A DNA stretch of 8,083 bases from Christensenellaceae bacterium. Lineage in GTDB: Bacteria; Bacillota; Clostridia; Christensenellales; SZUA-584. Made by a program: the position numbers and the translations under genes. Below the pieces are notes generated by a model. The model was not told the DNA's origin. It made no database searches and worked only from the letters and a program-made list of their open reading frames with translations. The stretch covers positions 1 through 8,083 of the forward strand of contig JAAXZP010000064.1 of the NCBI GenBank assembly GCA_012719815.1. The letters are read 5' to 3'. The number at the start of each line of letters is the position of its first letter. Within the stretch, counting starts at the first letter, position 1. This document shows positions 1-6,441 of this stretch, one piece after another.

Positions 1-1503
1 CGGCTGATCACGCGCATTTCCTACGGTACGCTGGACGCGCGCAACTGCCTTGCGCTTAAAAGCTCGCTGCAGCGCCTGCCCGCGCTGAAAAACGCGCTGG
101 CCGGGTGCAGTTCCGTTCTGCTTCGCCGGATTCATGACGAGCTGGATGTCATGGAGGATATCTGCGCGCTGCTGGAAGACGCCATCGCCGAGGACGCGCC
201 CGCGGGCATCACGGACGGCGACATCATCAAAACGGGCTACCGCGCCGATATCGACGAGCTCAAGCAACTGTCGCACAGCGGCAAGCAAAAAATCGCCGAG
301 CTGGAGAGCACTGAGCGGCAGCTGACCGGCATCAAGAACCTCAAAGTGGGCTACAACAAGGTGTTCGGCTACTACCTCGAGGTCACCAAGTCGTACCTCG
401 AAATGGTGCCGTACCGGTACATCCGCAAGCAGACGCTGGCAAACTGCGAGCGTTTTGTGACGCAGGAGCTCAAAGAGCTGGAAGAGAAGCTCACCGGCGC
501 GGAGGAGAAGCGCATCGCGCTGGAATATGAATGCTTCCTGGAAATCCGGCAGATTCTGTCCGACAATATCCGCCGTTTCCAGAAAAGCGCCGACATGGTA
601 GCGCTCATTGACATGCTGCACAGCTTTGCCGCCGTGGCATATGAGAAAAATTACGTGCGCCCTGTCATGACGCTCGAAGGAGATCTCGTCATCAAAGGCG
701 GACGGCACCCTGTGGTGGAATCGTTCGTCAAGCAGAGCTTTGTCAAGAACGACACGCACCTCTCGGACGATGAGAGAATCATGATACTGACGGGGCCCAA
801 TATGGCCGGCAAGAGCACGTATATGCGCCAGGTGGCGCTGATCGTGCTGATGGCGCACATGGGCTGCTTCGTGCCGGCGGACAGCGCTTCCATCTGCATC
901 GTGGATAAGATATTCACGCGCGTGGGCGCTTCGGACAACCTGGCGTCCGGCCAGAGCACGTTCATGGTTGAGATGAGCGAGGTGGCCAACATACTCAACA
1001 ACGCGACGCCGAAAAGCCTGCTGATACTCGACGAAATCGGCCGCGGCACCAGTACGCTGGACGGGCTGTCCATCGCGTGGTCGGTGGTGGAGTATATCAG
1101 TGCCCATAACCGCGCCAAGACGCTGTTCGCGACGCAATTCCATGAGCTGTCCGAGCTGGAGGGCGTAGTGGAAGGCGTCAGCAATTATTCCATCACCGTT
1201 AAGGAGATCGGCGACACCATTGTGTTCCTGCATAAGATCGTTCGGGGCGGTTCGGACAGGAGCTTCGGCATTGAGGTAGCCAAACTGGCCGGCGTGCCTT
1301 CGGACGTTACCGACCGTGCGAAGCGCATCATGGCGGCGTTGGAGAGCAAGGACGACAGCATATTTAGCCACAGGCAGCGGCCGGAGGAAAAGAACTTCGG
1401 GCGAGATGAACTGCTCAATATGCTGGACGCTGTCAATCTGGACAATATCACGCCGCTGGATTCGCTCAAACTGCTGAGCGAAATCAAGCACCGGCTGAAA
1501 TAG
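1..1503 (+). CDS. mutS: DNA mismatch repair ATPase MutS (5' end outside window)
   Basis: MutS binds mismatched DNA and, as an ATP-driven sliding clamp, recruits MutL. The reading frame is open from base 1, so this is the C-terminal 500 residues of a protein usually about 850-880 long; the mismatch-reading and connector domains lie outside the window. What is visible is the lever/clamp core (the NLKVGYNKVFGYYLEV block near 340-390) and the full ABC-type ATPase domain: Walker A GPNMAGKST at 793-819, the ASGQSTFMVEM signature near 943-975, and Walker B LDEIGRGTST near 1027-1056. The helix-turn-helix end (NITPLDSLKLLSEIKHRLK) closes the protein normally. One oddity is that the usual FATHY/FATHF motif reads FATQF (Gln codon at 1135-1137). 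The stop lies 8 nt before mutL, indicating one operon. Identity is certain; only the start is missing. Confidence 0.98.
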   Translation, partial: RLITRISYGTLDARNCLALKSSLQRLPALKNALAGCSSVLLRRIHDELDVMEDICALLEDAIAEDAPAGITDGDIIKTGYRADIDELKQLSHSGKQKIAELESTERQLTGIKNLKVGYNKVFGYYLEVTKSYLEMVPYRYIRKQTLANCERFVTQELKELEEKLTGAEEKRIALEYECFLEIRQILSDNIRRFQKSADMVALIDMLHSFAAVAYEKNYVRPVMTLEGDLVIKGGRHPVVESFVKQSFVKNDTHLSDDERIMILTGPNMAGKSTYMRQVALIVLMAHMGCFVPADSASICIVDKIFTRVGASDNLASGQSTFMVEMSEVANILNNATPKSLLILDEIGRGTSTLDGLSIAWSVVEYISAHNRAKTLFATQFHELSELEGVVEGVSNYSITVKEIGDTIVFLHKIVRGGSDRSFGIEVAKLAGVPSDVTDRAKRIMAALESKDDSIFSHRQRPEEKNFGRDELLNMLDAVNLDNITPLDSLKLLSEIKHRLK

Positions 1504-1511
1504 GGGAGAGC

Positions 1512-3326
1512 ATGGGGCAGATCAGGCGTTTACCCAAAAGCGTGACGGATAAGATTGCCGCCGGCGAAGTCGTCGAGCGGCCTTTAAGCGTCGTCAAGGA
1601 GCTGGTAGAAAACGCGATTGACGCGGGCGCCAGCGCCATCAGCGTCAGCATTGTGGATGGAGGCATCCGCGAGATCCGTGTGACGGACAACGGGTCGGGC
1701 ATATCGGCGGAGGATGCGCCGCTGGTGTTCGAGAAGCACGCCACCAGCAAGATATTCTCCGAACAGGATTTAAACTATATCAGCACACAGGGCTTTCGCG
1801 GCGAAGCGCTCTCGACGATAGCGGCAGTGGCCAACGTCGAGATCAGAACCAAACGACGGGATGAGGAAATGGGCGTCATACTGCGCGCATCGGGCGGGCG
1901 GATAGAAGACGCGGTACCGGCGGGTTTGCCGGATGGCACCTCCGTTACCGTATCCAACCTGTTTTTCAACGTTCCTGCGCGGCTTAAGTTCCTGAAAAAT
2001 GAAGCGACCGAGGCGGCATATGTATCCGACCTTATGTCCCGCTACGTGCTGGCGTTTCCGGAAATCTCATTTCACTATACGTCGCAGGGCAAAAATATTT
2101 ACCACAGCCCCGGCAACGGCAGCTTAAAAGACGCCATCTACTGCGTGTACGGTGCAGACCTGCTGGGGAGCATCGTCCATGTGTCGCACGAGACAGGCGA
2201 CATCCGCGTTGACGGATTCGTATCGCGGCCCGGCGTCTCGATGAAAAACCGCCGGAAAGGCTCAGTGTTCGTCAACAGGCGGTTCGTCCGCAACACTGCC
2301 CTGCACGACATGGTAAAAAGCGCCTATGGACCGATGCTCGTGAAGGGGGAATCCCCGTTTTACGCGCTCAACATATTTTTGCCTGCCAGTGCGGTGGATG
2401 TTAACGTGCATCCCAATAAGCTGCAGGTGCGCTTCCGGGACGCTGCTGCGGTGGAACACGCGATCAAGGAAGCGGTATCGCAGGCCGGGCGGCAGATATA
2501 CGGCACCGTAAAGCTTGAGGACGCGTCGGCGGAAAAAAAGGCCGCTATCCCCAAAGCGGTGGTGGAGATGCAGGCGCCACCCGATGTGATGCAGACGTCG
2601 CTGTTTTCGGGGTTTGCGCGGACCGTGATGAGGGAGACGCTGCAGCCTGAGCCGGAGGATGCCGAGCCGGGCGGCTTTACGCAGGCAGCAGTATCCCAGC
2701 CCGGCACCGCAGCGCAGGCACCGGAGCAGGAGGACAGCCAGCCGGAAGAGCCGCTCATCATGCCGTATGGCGAAAGGGTGATCGGCAGTTTCGCGGACAC
2801 ATATATTCTGGTGGAGCAGGGCGACAACCTCATCATCATCGACCAGCACGCTGCGCATGAGCGGCTGCTGTACGACAAATTCATATCGGGACGGTTTTCC
2901 GCCTCGCAGCCGCTGCTGGTGCCGCAGGTCGTCCGGCTGTCCCATGCGGAGAAAAACCTGATCGACGAGAATCTGGATGTGTTTTTATCGCTGGGATTTG
3001 ATATCGAGCCTTTCGGCGAGCTGGAATACAAGGTTTCCGCAGTGCCGATGCTGTTTTACAGCGCCGGCATCTACGAGATGCTCGCGGCTGCGCTGGAGGA
3101 GATATCTGAAAAGCCGGACGACGTGGTGATAAAGCGCGACCGCATCATCCGGGCGGCCTGCCACAGCGCCGTCAAGGCGGGAGACAAGCTCTCGGAAGAG
3201 GAGGTTTTGAGCCTGGTTGACAGCTTCCTGCGCACCAACGTGATTCCCACATGCCCGCACGGGCGGCCCGTGATATCCGTGCTGACCAAAAAACAGATCG
3301 AGAAGAGTTTCAAGCGGGTGCTATGA
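1512..3326 (+). CDS. mutL: DNA mismatch repair endonuclease MutL
   Basis: A GHKL ATPase that couples MutS to strand incision, 604 residues, about the family length. The N-terminal ATPase motifs are intact: ENAIDAGA with catalytic Glu33, DNGSGI at 59-64, HATSKI at 76-81 and GFRGEAL at 94-100. An acidic Pro/Gln/Ala-rich linker spans about 340-420. The C-terminal domain has the metal-binding endonuclease motif DQHAAHER (444-451), ACHSAVKAG around 549 and CPHGRP (581-586), so this is the nicking type found in bacteria without MutH. QPLLVP at 466-471 matches the beta-clamp-binding motif known from Bacillus MutL (QEMIVP). The last acidic position of DQHA-X2-E-X4-E is Asp455 rather than Glu. The ATG follows an AGGGGAGAG ribosome binding site that overlaps the mutS stop, and the gene ends in an ATGA overlap with miaA. 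Confidence 0.98.
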   Translation: MGQIRRLPKSVTDKIAAGEVVERPLSVVKELVENAIDAGASAISVSIVDGGIREIRVTDNGSGISAEDAPLVFEKHATSKIFSEQDLNYISTQGFRGEALSTIAAVANVEIRTKRRDEEMGVILRASGGRIEDAVPAGLPDGTSVTVSNLFFNVPARLKFLKNEATEAAYVSDLMSRYVLAFPEISFHYTSQGKNIYHSPGNGSLKDAIYCVYGADLLGSIVHVSHETGDIRVDGFVSRPGVSMKNRRKGSVFVNRRFVRNTALHDMVKSAYGPMLVKGESPFYALNIFLPASAVDVNVHPNKLQVRFRDAAAVEHAIKEAVSQAGRQIYGTVKLEDASAEKKAAIPKAVVEMQAPPDVMQTSLFSGFARTVMRETLQPEPEDAEPGGFTQAAVSQPGTAAQAPEQEDSQPEEPLIMPYGERVIGSFADTYILVEQGDNLIIIDQHAAHERLLYDKFISGRFSASQPLLVPQVVRLSHAEKNLIDENLDVFLSLGFDIEPFGELEYKVSAVPMLFYSAGIYEMLAAALEEISEKPDDVVIKRDRIIRAACHSAVKAGDKLSEEEVLSLVDSFLRTNVIPTCPHGRPVISVLTKKQIEKSFKRVL

Positions 3327-4246
3327 TGAAGCGGCGTTTTATTGTGATCGTCGGCCCCACCGCGTCCGGCAAAACGCGAGTGGCAGCCGGATTGGCCAAG
3401 GCGCTGGGCTCGTGCGTGATATCGGCGGACAGCATGCAGATATACCGCGGCATGGACATCGGAACGGCCAAAGCCACGGAGGAGGAAAAACAGGGCGTTC
3501 CTCATTACATGATCGACATCGTGGCGCCGGATGAACCCTACTCGGCGGCAAGTTATCAGAAAGCTGCGTTTGAGCTAATAGAAAAGGAAAACGCGAAAGG
3601 GCTTGTGCCGGTGGTGGCGGGAGGTACGGGGCTGTATATTCATTCGCTGGTATACGATATCGACTTTACGCAAACGCCCGGAAACGACGAAATTCGACAA
3701 AAATACTTACGTCAGGCTGATGACAAAAGCCTGGAGGCCTTGTATAATTATCTCAGGGAAATTGACCCATCTTATGCCGGTATTATCGCGCCAACCGATA
3801 AAAAGCGCATTATCAGGCGGCTGGAGGTGTTGGAAAGCGGAGGCGGACAAGCCTACGATTTCAGGCGCGTCAATCAAAAGGACGACTTTCTCATTTTCGG
3901 CCTTCGGATGCCGCGAGAAGTGCTCTATGAAAGAATAAACGCGCGCGTTGATCAGATGCTGGCAGAAGGCCTTGTTGAGGAAGCACGGAAGCTGTATAAT
4001 CGATACGGATGGACAAATGCGCTTCAAGCCATCGGTTATAAGGAACTTTTTGCATTCTTTGAGAACAAAATTACTCTGGACGAGGCTGTCCGGCTGATCA
4101 AGCGCAACACGCGGCGGTATGCCAAACGGCAAATAACATGGTTTAAACGGGATGAACGTATCATTTGGATCGATATCACCCCGGCGTCATGTATAGAAAA
4201 TATAATTAATGATATAATCAAGATAATAAATGAAAAGGGGTTTTAA
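3323..4246 (+). CDS. miaA: tRNA dimethylallyltransferase MiaA
   Basis: MiaA transfers a dimethylallyl group to the N6 of A37 in tRNAs that read UNN codons, the first step towards ms2i6A. The 307-residue product has the usual family length. Visible motifs are the P-loop GPTASGKT at 11-18, ISADSMQIYRGMDIGTAK at 33-50 (substrate-binding and catalytic Asp36 region), HYMIDIVAPDEPYS, GGTGLYI, and the C-terminal NTRRYAKRQITWFKRD block. The frame is open further upstream inside mutL, but the P-loop should start about ten residues in. The paired ATGs at 3323 and 3326 fit, and the first overlaps the mutL stop as ATGA, which suggests translational coupling; the choice between the two is open. The mutL-miaA-hfq order matches the E. 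coli operon. The 3' half is clearly more AT-rich than the 5' part, and its last codons may hold the hfq promoter. Confidence 0.97.
   Translation: MMKRRFIVIVGPTASGKTRVAAGLAKALGSCVISADSMQIYRGMDIGTAKATEEEKQGVPHYMIDIVAPDEPYSAASYQKAAFELIEKENAKGLVPVVAGGTGLYIHSLVYDIDFTQTPGNDEIRQKYLRQADDKSLEALYNYLREIDPSYAGIIAPTDKKRIIRRLEVLESGGGQAYDFRRVNQKDDFLIFGLRMPREVLYERINARVDQMLAEGLVEEARKLYNRYGWTNALQAIGYKELFAFFENKITLDEAVRLIKRNTRRYAKRQITWFKRDERIIWIDITPASCIENIINDIIKIINEKGF
4210..4218 (+). promoter_or_regulatory. Putative internal promoter for hfq (extended -10)
   Basis: TGATATAAT at 4210-4218 is a perfect extended -10 element inside the last codons of miaA. No good -35 box is seen 16-18 bp upstream, but extended -10 promoters can work without one. 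Transcription would begin near 4225, giving a leader of about 23 nt that holds the hfq ribosome binding site. A second TATAAT lies at 4201-4206. The segment is very AT-rich, so chance matches are possible. In E. coli hfq is also served by promoters within miaA. Confidence 0.45.
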
Positions 4247-4247
4247 T

Positions 4248-4502
4248 ATGCAGAAATCAACCATTATACTGCAGGACGTATTCCTAAACCAGGTGCGCAA
4301 AGAGCATGTTGGGGTCACGATCCATCTGACCAACGGTTACCAGATAAAAGGCACGGTGAAGGGTTTCGATAATTTTACGATAATACTGGACAGCGAAGGA
4401 AAACAGATGATGATCTATAAGCATGCGATCTCCACCATCTCGCCTTCCAAAGCGGTTTTTTTCACATTTTCCGAAAAACAAAAAGAACAGACTGAAGATT
4501 AA
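4248..4502 (+). CDS. hfq: RNA chaperone Hfq
   Basis: Hfq forms a hexameric Sm-like ring that binds A-rich and U-rich RNA and helps small RNAs act on mRNAs. The 84-residue protein carries the Sm1 motif (LTNGYQIKGTVKGFDNF, 27-43) and the diagnostic Sm2 motif YKHAIST at 57-63. Gln9, Asp10, Phe43, Tyr57, Lys58 and His59 correspond to known RNA-binding or ring-contact positions. The rim reads RKEH (17-20), closer to the Bacillus type than to the arginine-rich enterobacterial rim. The C-terminal tail is short and charged, as in Gram-positives. The start chosen is the ATG at 4248, because AAGGGG at 4235-4240 lies 7 nt upstream. An in-frame ATG at 4230 would add MKRGFN and precede that site, so it is less likely. 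The gene follows miaA with a 1-nt gap. Confidence 0.97.
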   Translation: MQKSTIILQDVFLNQVRKEHVGVTIHLTNGYQIKGTVKGFDNFTIILDSEGKQMMIYKHAISTISPSKAVFFTFSEKQKEQTED

Positions 4503-5773
4503 TGCAAATACTTGATCAATTGGGAATCAGCAGGGCGGTTCAGGCGCTGGTTGAGCGCGCTGAATCGTCCTTATCATGTATATTCAGCTCTATTGAAAAA
4601 ACCGCTGAACTCAATCAATATAAGGTGGTCGAGGCGTTCCGCGCCCACAATATTGGAGCGCGTCATTTTGCGCCCACCACCGGCTACGGCTATTCCGACG
4701 AAGGCCGGCAGGCGCTGGCCGACGTTTTTACGCACATCATGCGAGCCCAAGGCGCGGTTTTAAGCCCGCATATCGTCTCGGGAACGCACGCCATATCCAT
4801 TGCGCTGTTTGCGGTCCTCAGGCCGGGAGACACGCTTATCAGCGTCACGGGCAAGCCGTACGATACGCTGCACCATGTTATTGGTATTGGTAATTCCGAT
4901 AAGGATACCGGTTCGCTGGCCAATTTCGGCGTGGAATACCGCCAGGTGGAGTGGCCGGAAAATGGCGTTATTGATGTCGAACAGGTGGTAACCGCCATTA
5001 AGAGCTCTCCACGCGCCAAGGCGCTGTTTATACAGCGTTCGCGCGGCTATGCCTGGCGCCGTGCGCTCACGATTCAGGATATCCGCGATTTCGTTCAGCA
5101 GATTAAAAAACTGTATCCCGACATCATCGTCATCGTGGACAACTGCTACGGCGAGTTCTGCGAAGTTGAGGAACCCATCGAGGCGGGCGCGGACCTTATC
5201 GCCGGTTCGATGATCAAGAATCCGGGCGGCGGGCTTACGCCGACAGGCGGGTATATCGCGGGGCGGGCCGACCTTGTGGCGTTGGCGGAAAACCGTCTGA
5301 CATGCCCGGGCCTCGGCAGCGAGGTAGGTTCTTACGAGGCCTCCTACCGCCCGTTTTTCCAGGGTCTGTTTATGGCGCCGCACGTGGTGGGGGAGGCGCT
5401 TAAAGGCAGCGTCCTTGCCGCCAGGGTGTTCGAGGAACTGGGATTTGATGTATTTCCCGCGCACGACGCCAAAAGAAGCGACATCACCCAGTCAATAAGG
5501 CTAGGCGACGAATCGCTGCTTTTGGCTTACACAAAGGGCATACAAAAAGCGGCTGCCATAGACAGCCACGCCGTTCCGATCCCTTGGGATATGCCGGGGT
5601 ATGATGATCCGATCGTGATGGCGGCAGGTACGTTTGTGCAGGGCGCATCCATTGAGCTTTCCGCCGACGCGCCGTTAAAGCCGCCGTATATCGTATACGC
5701 CCAGGGGGCGCTCACTTACGCGCACATGAAGCTGGGCCTGATGTACGCGCTCACCGAAATGAAAATTATCTGA
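4502..5773 (+). CDS. Methionine gamma-lyase-family PLP enzyme (YnbB / 'aluminium resistance' type)
   Basis: A 423-residue fold-type I PLP-dependent protein of the family annotated as methionine gamma-lyase family or aluminium resistance protein (YnbB in Bacillus subtilis). Features seen are HFAPTTGYGYSDEGR near 55-70, SGTHAISIALFAVLRPGD near 95-115, Asp213 in VDNCYGEFCE, which probably contacts the PLP ring nitrogen, and Lys239 in GSMIKNPGGG, the likely Schiff-base lysine. A C-S lyase activity on a sulfur amino acid is inferred from family membership; the true substrate is not settled by sequence. The ATG shares its A with the hfq stop (TAATG), so translation is probably coupled to hfq. A hfq-ynbB neighbourhood is known in Firmicutes, which supports the call. 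The 3' end overlaps the end of the convergent lexA gene by 8 bp. Confidence 0.92.
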   Translation: MQILDQLGISRAVQALVERAESSLSCIFSSIEKTAELNQYKVVEAFRAHNIGARHFAPTTGYGYSDEGRQALADVFTHIMRAQGAVLSPHIVSGTHAISIALFAVLRPGDTLISVTGKPYDTLHHVIGIGNSDKDTGSLANFGVEYRQVEWPENGVIDVEQVVTAIKSSPRAKALFIQRSRGYAWRRALTIQDIRDFVQQIKKLYPDIIVIVDNCYGEFCEVEEPIEAGADLIAGSMIKNPGGGLTPTGGYIAGRADLVALAENRLTCPGLGSEVGSYEASYRPFFQGLFMAPHVVGEALKGSVLAARVFEELGFDVFPAHDAKRSDITQSIRLGDESLLLAYTKGIQKAAAIDSHAVPIPWDMPGYDDPIVMAAGTFVQGASIELSADAPLKPPYIVYAQGALTYAHMKLGLMYALTEMKII

Positions 5774-6371
5774 ACATGCGCAGCACGCCGATGACCTTGC
5801 CGAGAATATCCACCTTTTTGGCGTATATCGGCTCGTAATTGTCGTTCTCGGGCTGCAGGCGCACGCGTCCGTTCTCCACAAAGAAGCGCTTGACAGTGGC
5901 TTCGTCGTCGATCATCGCCACCACGATATCGCCGTTCTGCGCGTAATCCTGCTTCTGCGCGATGATCTTGTCTTTATCGAATATGCCGGCGTTGATCATG
6001 CTGTCGCCCGTGACGTTGAGTATGAACACGTCTTCCGTGCCCAGCAGCGAATAGGGGAGAGAGAGGTATTCGTCGATGTTCTCGACGGCGGTGATTGGTG
6101 TGCCCGCGGCTACACGGCCCACAACGGGAACGGCCACCATGCGCTCCTTGACCGTGCTGCCGTCCAGTATCATGATGGTACGCGGCTTGGCAGGGTCGCG
6201 TGAAATGTAGCCCTTGCTCTCCAGCTTGGTCAGATGCGCATGCGCGGTGGAAGTGGATTTCAAATTCAGCGCGTCGCAGATATCGCGCACACAGGGGGCG
6301 TAGCCGTTTTCATTGATATACTTTTTCAGATACTCAAGCACGTCACTCTGACGCCTGGTCAATCCTTCCAT
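5766..6371 (-). CDS. lexA: SOS response transcriptional repressor LexA
   Basis: LexA represses DNA-damage genes and destroys itself by RecA-stimulated autocleavage. With the ATG at 6371 the protein has 201 residues, the usual length. The N-terminal winged helix spans about 1-65 (LTRRQSDVLEYLKKYI, then the recognition helix region LKSTSTAHAHLTKLESKGYI). The C-terminal peptidase has the scissile Ala89-Gly90 in VAAGTP, nucleophile Ser124 in TGDSM and general base Lys161 in ATVKRF. The 35- and 37-residue spacings equal those of E. coli LexA (84/119/156), so it should be cleavable. A GTG at 6380 would add three residues but falls inside the ribosome binding site AAAGGGGTGAT, which is placed ideally for the ATG. 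A strong promoter and a candidate LexA box lie upstream, so autoregulation is likely. Confidence 0.97.
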   Translation of the reverse strand: MEGLTRRQSDVLEYLKKYINENGYAPCVRDICDALNLKSTSTAHAHLTKLESKGYISRDPAKPRTIMILDGSTVKERMVAVPVVGRVAAGTPITAVENIDEYLSLPYSLLGTEDVFILNVTGDSMINAGIFDKDKIIAQKQDYAQNGDIVVAMIDDEATVKRFFVENGRVRLQPENDNYEPIYAKKVDILGKVIGVLRMFR

Positions 6372-6377
6372 ACCAAT

Positions 6378-6385
6378 CACCCCTT
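6378..6385 (-). promoter_or_regulatory. lexA ribosome binding site
   Basis: On the minus strand AAAGGGGTGAT runs up to 6 nt before the ATG at 6371. It matches the extended 16S rRNA-complementary sequence AAAGGAGGTGAT apart from one missing base. It decides the start, because the alternative GTG codon (6380-6378) is part of this site. Confidence 0.8.
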
Positions 6386-6392
6386 TAAACGA

Positions 6393-6421
6393 ATGATATC
6401 AGAGAACCTATATACTGTCAA
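6393..6421 (-). promoter_or_regulatory. lexA promoter (TTGACA-17-TATCAT)
   Basis: The minus strand reads TTGACA at 6421-6416, a 17-bp spacer, and TATCAT at 6398-6393: a perfect -35 box and a 5-of-6 -10 box at the optimal distance. Transcription would start near 6386, leaving a leader of about 15 nt that contains the ribosome binding site. This is a vegetative sigma-A-type promoter by sequence; no start site has been measured. Confidence 0.8.
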
Positions 6422-6427
6422 CGAAAA

Positions 6428-6441
6428 CAAACATATGTTCT
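6428..6441 (-). promoter_or_regulatory. Candidate LexA box (SOS operator)
   Basis: The minus strand reads AGAACATATGTTTG, which matches 8 of the 10 fixed positions of the Gram-positive consensus CGAAC-N4-GTTCG and 7 of 8 of the GAAC-N4-GTTC core. Its centre, AACATATGTT, is a perfect palindrome. It lies 6 bp upstream of the lexA -35 box and overlaps the stop codon of the recombinase gene. The match and position support LexA autoregulation; binding is inferred. A weaker half-conserved site (GTTC half only) lies at 6404-6415 inside the promoter spacer. Confidence 0.65.

Noticed and set aside
651..1184. Minus-strand open frame opposite mutS
   Set aside because: It lies fully within the conserved MutS ATPase domain on the other strand, and its translation resembles no family I recognise.
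2262..3031. Long open frames on the minus strand opposite mutL (223 and 227 codons)
   Set aside because: They overlap each other and a certain mutL, have Arg/His/Cys- or Ser-rich low-information translations, and show no domain motif. They are shadows of a GC-rich coding frame.
3251..3322. Longer MiaA start within mutL
   Set aside because: It would add 24 residues that copy the mutL CPHGRP region in another frame and push the P-loop away from its usual place near the N-terminus.
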